Both the position numbers and the translations under genes were made by a program. A stretch of 64,000 nt of DNA from an endosymbiont of Escarpia spicata (GTDB lineage: Bacteria; Pseudomonadota; Gammaproteobacteria; Chromatiales; Chromatiaceae): contig QFXE01000005.1 in assembly GCA_003349915.1 (NCBI GenBank), forward strand, positions 434,001-498,000, given 5' to 3'. The notes beneath the pieces were generated by a model. It searched no databases. It was not told the origin of the DNA and worked only from the letters and a program-made list of their open reading frames with translations. Numbering within the stretch: the first letter of the stretch is position 1; every line of letters starts with the position of its first letter. Of this stretch, positions 9,478-16,981 are shown piece by piece.

Positions 9478-9870
9478 TCAATCACCGAAAACCATGAGAC
9501 GCTCGGACTGTATACCCGCTTCGATCAACTGACCGAGACCGGATATCCGGAAGCCGTCAGCGATGTTCTGAGCATCTTTACCGTTACGTTGCATCTCGCC
9601 CTCATCCACAATTCCGCGACGTTGTGCAGCTGCCACGCAGACAACCAGATCGAGATCGTGTGCCTTACCCAGTTCCGACCAGCGATTGACGATATTTCTG
9701 TCATCCTGGGGAGGAGTAGTGAGATTGGTGCCGTTGTTCACGCCGTCGTGATAGAAGAAGACACGCATGATCTCGTGCCCCGCATCCAACGCGGCCTTGG
9801 CGAACTGGTAGGCCGAATCAGTCGCTTGATGCTGATAAGGCCCTTCGTTTACCTGAATCGCAAATTTCAT
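9478..9870 (-). CDS. dsrE: DsrE, active sulfurtransferase subunit of DsrEFH
   Basis: TusD-like subunit that binds persulfide and donates it to DsrC. The active-site cysteine sits at residue 78 (DLDLVVCVAAAQRRG), the same number as in the characterised purple sulfur bacterial protein. Length is 130 aa. It starts at ATG 9870 about 45 nt after dsrB. The presence of dsrEFH is a marker of sulfur oxidation. Confidence 0.96.
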   Translation of the reverse strand: MKFAIQVNEGPYQHQATDSAYQFAKAALDAGHEIMRVFFYHDGVNNGTNLTTPPQDDRNIVNRWSELGKAHDLDLVVCVAAAQRRGIVDEGEMQRNGKDAQNIADGFRISGLGQLIEAGIQSERLMVFGD

Positions 9871-9913
9871 CAGTTATAACCTTCCTGTTGAAAGACTTGA
9901 GCTTCGATCCGAA

Positions 9914-10987
9914 TCAGAAGCGGATATGAGCAGAAGCGTTCAGGTTGGCACGACCGCCACGCCAGTTATCGATGTGATACTTGGTGAAAGGCAGTCCGGT
10001 CTTCTCAAAGAAGCTCGGCCATCCGATACGATCCGCCCACTCGCCCATGCGCTCGTAGTCTTTTGCATCTTCCTTATAGGCAGAGAGGATCTGCTTGACG
10101 ATCTTGGAGACCTCAGGCCAGCGCGGAGGATTGTTCGGAATACCTGATGCAACCAGCTTGTGGAAGGTAGGCTTGGAGCGTGCATTGGAGTGTTTGCCAC
10201 CGACCCAGACAGCAAAGTTGGAGTGCTCCGGATCGTTGATCTGCATGGGGGGACATGGCGGAAAGCATGCGCCGCAGCAGATACACTTCTTCTCATCAAC
10301 TTCGAGAGAAGGTTTGCCGTTAACCATTGCAGGACGAATAGCCGCTACCGGGCAACGAGCCACAACTGTAGGACGCTCACAAACGTTACCGACCTGAGAG
10401 TGATCGATCTTCGGCGGCTTGGTGTGCTGAATGTTGATCGCGATATCACCCTGACCGCCGCAGTTGATCTGACAGCAGGAAGAGGTCAGACGAACACGGT
10501 TCGGCATCTCTTCATGGGTGAACTCGTCGATGATCTCATCCATCAGCGCTTTAACAGCACCGGATGCGTCAGTACCGGGAATATCGCAGTGCAACCAACC
10601 CTGTGTATGGGATACGGTGGAGACGGAGTTACCGGTACCACCAATCGGGTTGCCGTGAGCCGTCAATGCGTCGATCAGCGGTTGAACCTTGGATTCCTCG
10701 CTGACCATGAACTCCATGTTGGAGCGAATGGTAAAACGGATATAACCTTCCGCAAAATCATCTGCGATATCCATCAATTCGCGAATCTGATGAATGTCCA
10801 TCTGACGGGACGTGGCCGCACGGACAGTCCAGATCTCGTCACCACTATGAGCCACATGATGCAGAACACCTGGGCGCGGACGATCATGATACTTCCAGTT
10901 GCCGTAATTTTTCTTCATCACAGGATGCAAGAACTCCTGTATATCACGTACGCCTATCTCATCTGGCATGCGAGGTGCTTCAGCCAT
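9914..10987 (-). CDS. dsrB: DsrB, dissimilatory sulfite reductase beta subunit
   Basis: Beta subunit of the siroheme DsrAB enzyme, here expected to run in the oxidative direction on DsrC-bound sulfur to give sulfite. The siroheme/Fe-S region includes SSCCQINCGGQGD. A ferredoxin insert carries CICCGACFPPCPP. I chose ATG 10987 (MAEAPRMPDE), which has GGAGG five bases upstream. A TTG 12 nt further up could add four residues. It lies about 100 nt downstream of dsrA. Confidence 0.97.
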   Translation of the reverse strand: MAEAPRMPDEIGVRDIQEFLHPVMKKNYGNWKYHDRPRPGVLHHVAHSGDEIWTVRAATSRQMDIHQIRELMDIADDFAEGYIRFTIRSNMEFMVSEESKVQPLIDALTAHGNPIGGTGNSVSTVSHTQGWLHCDIPGTDASGAVKALMDEIIDEFTHEEMPNRVRLTSSCCQINCGGQGDIAINIQHTKPPKIDHSQVGNVCERPTVVARCPVAAIRPAMVNGKPSLEVDEKKCICCGACFPPCPPMQINDPEHSNFAVWVGGKHSNARSKPTFHKLVASGIPNNPPRWPEVSKIVKQILSAYKEDAKDYERMGEWADRIGWPSFFEKTGLPFTKYHIDNWRGGRANLNASAHIRF

Positions 10988-11095
10988 GCTAACCTCCAAA
11001 TTTCAAAATCAAATTCTATTCTACGCAACAGCGTTGGTGTGTGATTGACATGAAACAAGTCACCGGCAAATAAGCCAGTGACTTGTTTTATTGCC

Positions 11096-12337
11096 TTACT
11101 GAGCTTTACGCTCTTCCCACTTGGCAGCCTCTTCATCCCAAGCGTCCATACGGACATAAGGATTGGTGCGAGGCTGGGCGATCATATTCGGATCGATCTC
11201 GATACCGATACCTTCCAGGAAGTTGGTCAGACCAATACGTTCGATCATCTCACCGGTACGCTCGTGCTCCAGTGCGTTCTCTGCAAAGAAGTCCAGAACT
11301 TCGGTACCCAGCTCTTCCAGCCATTCGAAATCCTCATCGGTTTCCATCTTGTGGAAAGGCACGATTACGGTACCCATCAGGTCGCCGATCTTCAGAGTAC
11401 GCTTACCGCCAATCAGAACGCTGACGCCACCATCATCACCCGGAGAGAGGGCCTTGTTCATGACGTTAAGGCAGTGCATGCAACGCACGCAGTTGCCGTT
11501 ATCAACAGCCAGGGTATCGTCGTCGTTCAGTGAGAGTGCCTGGGTCGGGCAGCGAGTGATGACATTGTCGATCACATATTTGCGGCCTTTGTTCTCCACG
11601 AAAGCCTTGACCTCAGCCTGGTCAACCTTCATGTCGTCGCGCCATGTACCGATGACAGCGAAATCAGAACGATGAATGGCGTTCATGCAATCGTTCGCGC
11701 AGCCGGAAACCTTATACTTCATCTTGTAAGGCAGAGCCGGACGATGCAGATCGTCCAGCGCATTGTTCACCAGGGTACGCATTGCCCGGCCTTCGTCGAA
11801 GTTGGACTGCTCGCAGCGGGCAGCACCGACACAGGACATGGAGGTACGCACAGCGGGACCCGCGCCACCCATGTCAAAGCCCAGCTCATTGATTTCATTA
11901 AAAAAGGGCTGAACGTTCGCAGAGGAGCAACCCTGGAACATGATATCGCCGGACTGGCCGATACCGCAGATCAGACCGGATCCGTACTTCTCCCAGATAT
12001 CGCACATGTCGCGCAGTGTCTTGGTATCGAAGTGAGAGCCAGGGGGCGGCATGATACGAATGGTATGAAATTCAGCCGCATCAGGGAATTTGGGGGTTCC
12101 GTCCTCGTTCTTCAGCTCGGTAAAGCGGGGGATGACACCACCACCGTAGCCTACGACACCAACGGTGCCGCCCTTCCAGTAACCCTTCTTGGTCTCGTAG
12201 GAAGTCTCCAGCTGACCCAGCAGGTCAACTGCAATGTCGTTATTTTTCGCAAGGCGCTTGATACCGCTGATAAAGCTCGGCCAGGGGCCGCTCTCCAGCT
12301 GATCAAGCATGGGGGTGTCATGCATCTGTTTTGCCAT
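11096..12337 (-). CDS. dsrA: DsrA, dissimilatory sulfite reductase alpha subunit
   Basis: Alpha subunit of DsrAB and first gene of the dsr transcript. The siroheme-[4Fe-4S] ligand pattern CX5C...CX3C is visible as CVGAARC and CANDC. A ferredoxin domain has CVRCMHC. From ATG 12337 (MAKQMHDTPM) it is 413 residues, the normal length. A GGGAGA site lies 7 nt upstream; a TTG five codons earlier is less likely. The ~0.5 kb upstream is gene-free and probably holds the main dsr promoter. Confidence 0.97.
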   Translation of the reverse strand: MAKQMHDTPMLDQLESGPWPSFISGIKRLAKNNDIAVDLLGQLETSYETKKGYWKGGTVGVVGYGGGVIPRFTELKNEDGTPKFPDAAEFHTIRIMPPPGSHFDTKTLRDMCDIWEKYGSGLICGIGQSGDIMFQGCSSANVQPFFNEINELGFDMGGAGPAVRTSMSCVGAARCEQSNFDEGRAMRTLVNNALDDLHRPALPYKMKYKVSGCANDCMNAIHRSDFAVIGTWRDDMKVDQAEVKAFVENKGRKYVIDNVITRCPTQALSLNDDDTLAVDNGNCVRCMHCLNVMNKALSPGDDGGVSVLIGGKRTLKIGDLMGTVIVPFHKMETDEDFEWLEELGTEVLDFFAENALEHERTGEMIERIGLTNFLEGIGIEIDPNMIAQPRTNPYVRMDAWDEEAAKWEERKAQ

Positions 12338-12420
12338 CACTCTTTCTCCCAATGGTCGTTTGTGTAGGGTATTTGGCCAGTTGATATCCTGTTTTAATTA
12401 GCCCGGCCATAACACCGTGC

Positions 12421-12480
12421 GCAGGAACAGCCTCTTCCCCTGCAATACATTACCGCTGCAGGTTGAAGACCTGCTCCTAC
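12421..12480. repeat. REP-like hairpin with GTAGGAGC-type end
   Basis: The right end reads CTGCTCCTAC and the left end GCAGGAACAG, matching it as an inverted repeat with two mismatches in ten. An inner hairpin GCAGGT-TGAAG-ACCTGC is visible. The GTAGGAGC terminus is shared with the element at 56592-56658, so this looks like a diverged member of the same family, inserted in the dsrA leader. Confidence 0.5.
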
Positions 12481-12551
12481 TGGCGGCCAATTTTAGGAGT
12501 TCCTAATGCAGCACCATATCCTTCCGATGGGGGGGGGATCTAGCTTTTTTC

Positions 12552-12567
12552 TATCCCATATGGGATA
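12552..12567. promoter_or_regulatory. Perfect 16-bp palindrome, possible dsr operator
   Basis: TATCCCATATGGGATA is fully self-complementary and lies about 215 nt upstream of the dsrA start, in the only long gap next to the dsr genes. Its symmetry suits a dimeric regulator. No regulator gene is nearby, and function is inference. Confidence 0.35.
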
Positions 12568-12798
12568 TATGCCACTCGCTTCATGCTTTATTGCACACTT
12601 ATCAGCTCACTAAATATCTAACAATTACAATCAGTAAGAAAATATATTTGAGTTTTCATACATACAAAGTGCCGTAAATCCTACATAAGCTATATCCCCA
12701 TTAATGGAATATGATTGTTTCAACAACCAGAGCCGTGAACTCCAAATACCTCACGAATAGTTGAGTAAATTACTATGTAATTACTCTCTCCAATTCGT

Positions 12799-12804
12799 TA
12801 TAAT
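12799..12804 (+). promoter_or_regulatory. Possible -10 box for the plus-strand accessory genes
   Basis: A perfect TATAAT lies 30 nt before the GTG of the 62-codon ORF. The hexamer 17 nt upstream (TGTAAT) is a poor -35, so an activator would be needed if this is a real promoter. Confidence 0.3.
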
Positions 12805-12833
12805 CTCACTCTTGAAATAATTTTGACCCAAGC

Positions 12834-13022
12834 GTGGCCTACACAATGCTCTATTTAAGTGAAGTAATGATTCAGAATCCTGACTTCGAAACATTTGAAC
12901 AGCTTCAGACCGCCGTCAAAGAGCACTCAAAAGCAGAGATGTTTTTCCGTATCGACGTAAAGCCACCCTACCCGGATACACCGGAGAACTGGGAAGACCG
13001 GCTGGAAGCCAGTTTCACCTAA
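12834..13022 (+). CDS. Small protein of unknown function, 62 codons
   Basis: Not recognised. The frame opens with GTG 12834; ATG 12846 (MLYLSEVMIQ) is an alternative start. The product is acidic with an aromatic/proline-rich end (DVKPPYPDTPENWEDRLEASFT). It has no membrane segment and no cysteine. It is followed 26 nt later by the 236-aa gene on the same strand, so it may lead an operon that includes the Cas6-like and DsrC-like genes. No convincing ribosome site is visible, which lowers confidence. Confidence 0.5.
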   Translation: MAYTMLYLSEVMIQNPDFETFEQLQTAVKEHSKAEMFFRIDVKPPYPDTPENWEDRLEASFT

Positions 13023-13048
13023 CACTTGTTACACAACGAGAAGTACCC

Positions 13049-13759
13049 GTGAAATATCTCGAATCAGAAACCTTCATCGGTGATGCCGAATGCTCAGATG
13101 ATGCCGTCAAACCGACCCAGCAGCTTGAGCAACGCCTCAAAAAGCTGCTTGGAGAAGTCAGCACGCTTCCAAGCGACGCCTCTATCGAGCAACGCCTCAA
13201 GCCCCTCCTTGAAAGCGGCTATATCATGCTTGATCTTGACCGCTTGGAGGAAGCCTGGGAGATAACCCGCCCCACACTCGACCAAGCCATCTCAGCCGGG
13301 CTGTGGCTGCAGGCGGTGGAAGCCTGCGACATTCTCTATCAGACCGGTCGTGACGACGCCCTCAGAGCGCTGGCCCACGGTATCTGGCTCGGTGTCACCT
13401 TCCCCATCGAACCGGGACTGAGCGTAGCAATGCTGCAACACCTCGTTGACGAGACACCAGACAATTCCGATGGCGCAGCAGTTGCCGCCGCCACTGCCGG
13501 CTATATCGCCGACATGCGTACCGAGGGGCCGGATCGGGAAGAGCTGAAGTTTTTTACCAACCAACTGATGGGTCAGGTTGCCCGCCGCCACAGCCAGGTG
13601 GAGGAGCAGGAGATCTTCGACTTCTGGGTGGAGCGTATGGAGCTGGATGACCCATCCAAATTTTTACCCCGGCTGGCCCAGGTGCTGGACATCATCAACG
13701 AAGACGGCTGGTGGTTCGATCGCGATGAACTTCGAGATCAGATTCCTGCGGATCAGTAA
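13049..13759 (+). CDS. Uncharacterised 236-aa protein, dsr-adjacent
   Basis: Not recognised. A soluble, acidic, mostly helical-looking protein with no signal or membrane segment. The first third has repeated helices with leucine heptads (QQLEQRLKKLLGEV; IEQRLKPLLESG), and the middle resembles helical-repeat proteins (WEITRPTLDQAI...). The start is GTG 13049, preceded by GAGAAG. Only 15 nt separate it from the Cas6-like gene, suggesting a transcriptional and perhaps functional link. No catalytic motif is evident. Confidence 0.8.
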   Translation: MKYLESETFIGDAECSDDAVKPTQQLEQRLKKLLGEVSTLPSDASIEQRLKPLLESGYIMLDLDRLEEAWEITRPTLDQAISAGLWLQAVEACDILYQTGRDDALRALAHGIWLGVTFPIEPGLSVAMLQHLVDETPDNSDGAAVAAATAGYIADMRTEGPDREELKFFTNQLMGQVARRHSQVEEQEIFDFWVERMELDDPSKFLPRLAQVLDIINEDGWWFDRDELRDQIPADQ

Positions 13760-13774
13760 CTCATAGAGACCCAT

Positions 13775-14434
13775 ATGTTCTGGCAAGAGGAAAGCGATGA
13801 GACGGTCTATGTCGTACCCGACGATGTAATAGACCTTGCCTACCAGATGAAGTGCCGGGCGCTGCCGGTCGATCACGCCTGGCCGCTGGCTACAGCGATA
13901 CATCATGCACTACCCTGGTTTGCCGAGGAGCCGCAGGCAGGTTTGCACCTCATATATGGCGCTGACTCCGGCAACGGCTGGGAGCGTCCCCAGGATGCCG
14001 CCGACACCCTCTATCTCTCACGCCGCACCCGTCTTATCCTGCGACTGCCCAAAGAGCGCCTCCCCGACGCCGAGGCCCTCACCGGTCAGACCCTGGACGT
14101 GGCAGGCAATCTACTGACGATCGGCAAGAGCATCCCCCGACTGCTTGGCATGACCACCACCCTCTACTCCCGCTTTGTCGTGGACGAAACGGACGGTAAC
14201 GAGGATCAGTTCATTTCAGCGGCTGTCGAAGGTCTGCACGCCCTCAATCTGCGCTTCAAGAAAGTACTCAGCGGCAGGCCCTTCGCCTTCTCCACACCGG
14301 AAGGTGAGATTTTGACTCGGAGTTTGATGGTAGCCGGCCTGTCCCTAGATGATGCAGTGAGACTACAGGAGAACGGCCTGGGTCCTCTCCGAAACCGCGG
14401 ATTCGGCTTGTTCGTTCCGCAAAAGTCTGTTTAA
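13775..14434 (+). CDS. Cas6/Cmx6-like RAMP protein without CRISPR array
   Basis: Resembles the Cas6/Cmx6 family named after the type I-MYXAN CRISPR system, which processes CRISPR RNA. Features are a RAMP-like first strand and helix (VIDLAYQMKCRALPVDHAWP) with a candidate catalytic His at about residue 36. A C-terminal glycine-rich loop (LGPLRNRGFGLFVP, about 203-216) closes the protein. Length 219 aa fits. No other cas gene and no direct-repeat array is seen in 64 kb. It sits 15 nt after a gene of unknown function and 79 nt before rspA. The family call is from remembered sequence pattern. Function here is unknown; a domesticated RNA-binding or RNA-cleaving role is only inference. Confidence 0.7.
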   Translation: MFWQEESDETVYVVPDDVIDLAYQMKCRALPVDHAWPLATAIHHALPWFAEEPQAGLHLIYGADSGNGWERPQDAADTLYLSRRTRLILRLPKERLPDAEALTGQTLDVAGNLLTIGKSIPRLLGMTTTLYSRFVVDETDGNEDQFISAAVEGLHALNLRFKKVLSGRPFAFSTPEGEILTRSLMVAGLSLDDAVRLQENGLGPLRNRGFGLFVPQKSV

Positions 14435-14513
14435 TATATAGTGTTTTAATGATTTTCTTGATTGGCGGGTGTATGCAAATCATCCGTCACAAATGCACAC
14501 GAAGGAGAAATCA

Positions 14514-14858
14514 ATGTCGTACGAAGTAAATGGCGCAACCGTCGAGGCCGACGATCATGGTTACCTGGTCAATTCAGCCGACTGGAATGAAGATGTCGCT
14601 AAAGCCATCGCTGCCGCTGAAGGTGTCGAACTGAGCGAGAAGGGTTGGGATATCGTCAACTACCTGCGGGATGAGTACCTCAACAACAACGGCAACCAGC
14701 CCAATGAACGCAACATGGTCAAGCACTTCAAGAAAGTCTGGACCGACATCCCGAAAATGGACACCAAGGTACTCTACAATGAGTTCCCCACTGGCCCTGC
14801 GAAGCAGGCGGGGAAGATTGCCGGTACGCCTGAGACCAAGCGCAAAGGCGGGTATTGA
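14514..14858 (+). CDS. rspA: RspA-type DsrC/TusE family protein lacking both cysteines
   Basis: Member of the DsrC/TusE/RspA family, 114 aa. It aligns along its length with the DsrC at 8356-8688 (shared DHGYLVN/EEGYLVT, W-E-I-VNYLR/INFLR and GPAKQAG/GPGKQAC). The first C-terminal cysteine is replaced by Gly and the tail ends in KRKGGY without the second. It therefore cannot carry persulfide as DsrC does. Cysteine-less homologues have been named RspA and proposed to be regulatory. I chose ATG 14514, with AAGGAG six bases upstream; an upstream GTG at 14469 is less likely. Confidence 0.88.
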   Translation: MSYEVNGATVEADDHGYLVNSADWNEDVAKAIAAAEGVELSEKGWDIVNYLRDEYLNNNGNQPNERNMVKHFKKVWTDIPKMDTKVLYNEFPTGPAKQAGKIAGTPETKRKGGY

Positions 14859-14870
14859 TTTGTAGAAAAT

Positions 14871-14944
14871 AGGTTAAAGGTTAAAGGCAAAAGGCTTCGA
14901 CTGGGACACCACTGTTCCAACGGCGCACCTTTAACCTTTAACCT
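14871..14944. repeat. Inverted repeat of the AGGTTAAAGG family
   Basis: Perfect 17-bp arms (14871-14887 and 14928-14944) flank a 40-nt loop, starting 13 nt after the rspA stop. The arms contain two tandem TTAAAGG units and match the arms of the element at 58089-58371 at about 23 of 26 positions. It may act as a transcript-end hairpin; it has no T-run. Confidence 0.75.
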
Positions 14945-14964
14945 TCAATAAGCCAGCGCCCCCG

Positions 14965-15339
14965 TTACAATATCTCCAACAACGCTTCCACATCTGATTC
15001 CTGAACAGGAAAAGCACAAACCCCAAACAGTGGATAGCGCTGCTGCAGTTTATCGAGCCGATACTGATGTTTTAGGTCGTAAAAAACGACTACCCGGCTA
15101 TCCGGGCTATATTTCTGCAGGGTCGCCATCAGCGACTCAAGGTTACTCATCCTGTCACGGAACTCCGGATCGAAGTTAAACTCCGTAACCACCACCACAG
15201 GTGTGTGCTTTTTCAGCCAGGCCTGCGCCTTGCGCATCGAATTGACCATCTCGACCCGATAGCCGTGGCGTTGATAGAGCGGTGTAAAGTTGGGATAGCC
15301 CCCAAACTCCACCACCGCAAGTAATTCCTGATCTTTCAT
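14965..15339 (-). CDS. Uncharacterised 124-aa protein, receiver/flavodoxin-like pattern
   Basis: Not firmly recognised. Alternating hydrophobic strands (ELLAVVEFGG, TPVVVVTEF, SRVVVFYDL, FGVCAFPV) and helices suggest a small alpha/beta fold like a response-regulator receiver. The expected phosphorylation Asp in a receiver context is not clear. It starts at ATG 15339 and runs opposite to its neighbours, converging with rspA. It is divergent from the next gene across about 70 bp. A role linked to dsr is only suggested by position. Confidence 0.75.
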   Translation of the reverse strand: MKDQELLAVVEFGGYPNFTPLYQRHGYRVEMVNSMRKAQAWLKKHTPVVVVTEFNFDPEFRDRMSNLESLMATLQKYSPDSRVVVFYDLKHQYRLDKLQQRYPLFGVCAFPVQESDVEALLEIL

Positions 15340-15408
15340 GTGCTTGATTTTGTCCTCTTGCGAAACGAAGATTTACGATAAATTTTAACTGTTAGGACGA
15401 GATTGTTC

Positions 15409-15726
15409 ATGCTGCTGAATCTGATTATTGGTGAATATTCCATGGATATGGAGATCCAGGACGACTACCTGGAGACAATGACCGACTCCTTCGACAAAAT
15501 GGATCGGGAGATGCGACAGGGTGTGCAACTCGGCCAACAGTGGGTGGGCGACCCCACTCAGCTCCAGCGTTGTCAGGTCGCAGCAGACAAACTGCTGTCT
15601 GCCATCGAAAACAACAATGAAACCCTGGCGATGTTGACAGGCGGTTATATCGTCTCCCACCTTTCCGACATCAAACAGATCAAGATCAACACCGAGGGGG
15701 AACCGGCGGAGACTGAATTTCACTAG
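15409..15726 (+). CDS. Uncharacterised ~105-aa acidic protein
   Basis: Not recognised. A small soluble protein rich in Asp, Glu, Gln and Met, predicted largely helical (DDYLETMTDSFDKMDREMRQG; LQRCQVAADKLLSAIENNNETLAML). I chose ATG 15409, preceded by AGGA; ATG 15442 is an alternative that removes a hydrophobic N-terminal dozen residues. An 18-bp hairpin follows the stop at 15743. It lies between two minus-strand genes in the dsr-adjacent block. Confidence 0.65.
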   Translation: MLLNLIIGEYSMDMEIQDDYLETMTDSFDKMDREMRQGVQLGQQWVGDPTQLQRCQVAADKLLSAIENNNETLAMLTGGYIVSHLSDIKQIKINTEGEPAETEFH

Positions 15727-15742
15727 GGATTGCGCATAGTTT

Positions 15743-15820
15743 AGCCCGTAGGCCTGATCAAGCGTAGCTGATCAGGCCTACGGGCTTCGCGCCGGTTCCG
15801 CTATGCTTGAACCGGCCTAC
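15743..15820. repeat. REP-like double hairpin, GTAGGCC/GGCCTAC family
   Basis: A perfect 18-bp stem (15743-15760 with 15769-15786, 8-nt loop) is followed by a second hairpin with arms GCCGGTTC and GAACCGGC, ending in GGCCTAC. It sits between convergent genes. The same building blocks occur at 58201-58290 and, shortened, at 62583-62608. It could serve as a bidirectional terminator. Confidence 0.75.
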
Positions 15821-15832
15821 ATCTCTGTTCTC

Positions 15833-16876
15833 TCATAGTTTATTCTGCTCGATCAATACCGCTATCGGTCGAGCCGATTCGGCGCCATACCGATCAAAAA
15901 GATTGAGCAGACGGGTTCCCAGATGCGCCCAGTGCTGTTCTCCGCTGGCGGCTATACGCGTCAATCTTGACAGATCCCCGGTTGCGACCCATCTATCATA
16001 GGCTTTGATCAAGGCGGGAAAGATGGTCTTGCGTGTCCCCCCAAGGCTGCCGACATAGAAGTGCAGTGAAGCAGCATCCGCCTTTTTCACAAGGGCCGGG
16101 AGGGTCACAAGACAGTCAGCCCAGTGATCTCTCACGGCACGGGCCATCAGCTCCGCCGGGGTGTGGGCCACCGATATCACCATCTCATTCCAGGCGTCGC
16201 CGACCTCCTTGCCAACCCGATACTCACCCTGCTCATGCAGCAGCACAGCGTTCAGCTCATTCTCAACCATGGCATCGAGTGAAACATCCAGAGCATCCTC
16301 GAAATCGTAACAGGCAAAGGCCCGCCCCAACGCATTATCAGGCCGGCGCCAACGCCAGCTCTCCAGCTTCTCCCACAACAGTCGCCGGAAAGACTCGCGG
16401 CGGATATAGATTCTGTCACCCTGAGTCATGGCCGCCGGCGCCGCCAGGTCACGGGCAAGCTCCCGGCCCGCCACCAGTACCGAGACTTTCCCCGGCTCCT
16501 CCCTGCGTTCCAGGTGACCAAGAAAAAACAGCGGCTTGTTTTTAACCCCATAGCCGGCACTGTAAACCAATCCCAGAGGCTCCAGCTCCCGATTGATCTC
16601 TTCCACCGCAAAGGGATCGAAAACCCGCCCACCCAGGGACAGATCGGCAAAAGCCACATCATCGAGTTCACCCCAGAGGGCCTCCCGCTCGCTCAGCCAA
16701 TCTCCAATCTCAGCTTTCGGCAGCTGAACATCGTAGGCCAACCCCTTCTCCCAACGGTAAAACTCCCGCATCTTCATAAGATAGGTACAGAGGCCGTACT
16801 CCGCACCGTGATGGGCATCGGAGATATGGCAGTTGTGCTGCACGGCAGCAGTAAACTGTTGCAGAGAATCACGCAT
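15833..16876 (-). CDS. Uncharacterised 347-aa protein, Sfum_1244-like
   Basis: Soluble protein without signal or membrane segments. The N-terminus (QHNCHISDAHHGAEYGLC, YLMKMREFYRWEKG) resembles a family I remember as Sfum_1244, of unknown function; this is recall, not a search result. Conserved-looking His, Cys and Arg residues at the N-terminus could be functional. A Gly-Thr-Arg-Lys segment (SLGGTRKTIFPALIKAYDRW) lies near the C-terminus. It is divergent from the 206-aa gene across about 105 bp, so the two may share a promoter region. Confidence 0.75.
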   Translation of the reverse strand: MRDSLQQFTAAVQHNCHISDAHHGAEYGLCTYLMKMREFYRWEKGLAYDVQLPKAEIGDWLSEREALWGELDDVAFADLSLGGRVFDPFAVEEINRELEPLGLVYSAGYGVKNKPLFFLGHLERREEPGKVSVLVAGRELARDLAAPAAMTQGDRIYIRRESFRRLLWEKLESWRWRRPDNALGRAFACYDFEDALDVSLDAMVENELNAVLLHEQGEYRVGKEVGDAWNEMVISVAHTPAELMARAVRDHWADCLVTLPALVKKADAASLHFYVGSLGGTRKTIFPALIKAYDRWVATGDLSRLTRIAASGEQHWAHLGTRLLNLFDRYGAESARPIAVLIEQNKL

Positions 16877-16981
16877 TAATCTGGCCGTTGAAATTCACTA
16901 TTTTCCCAGTAAAATAGTTGGGTATTCGTTGAAGGTAGCACGCCCACCGAACGCATCCAAGTCGGAATATCCCGCGAAAAA

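Larger units (their letters stand above)
12338..12833. promoter_or_regulatory. Gene-free divergent leader between dsrA and the accessory block
   Basis: I see no gene in this 496-bp region. From the dsrA side it holds an imperfect hairpin with a GCTCCTAC end (12421-12480), a short palindrome TTAGGA-gt-TCCTAA (12493-12506), nine consecutive G (12529-12537) and a perfect 16-bp palindrome (12552-12567). Beyond these lies AT-rich DNA. It must contain the dsrA promoter and probably the promoter of the plus-strand genes. No riboswitch is recognisable. Confidence 0.6.

Noticed and set aside
13775-14434. Full CRISPR-Cas locus around the Cas6-like gene
   Set aside because: Neighbouring proteins show no Cas features and no direct-repeat array was seen on either side.
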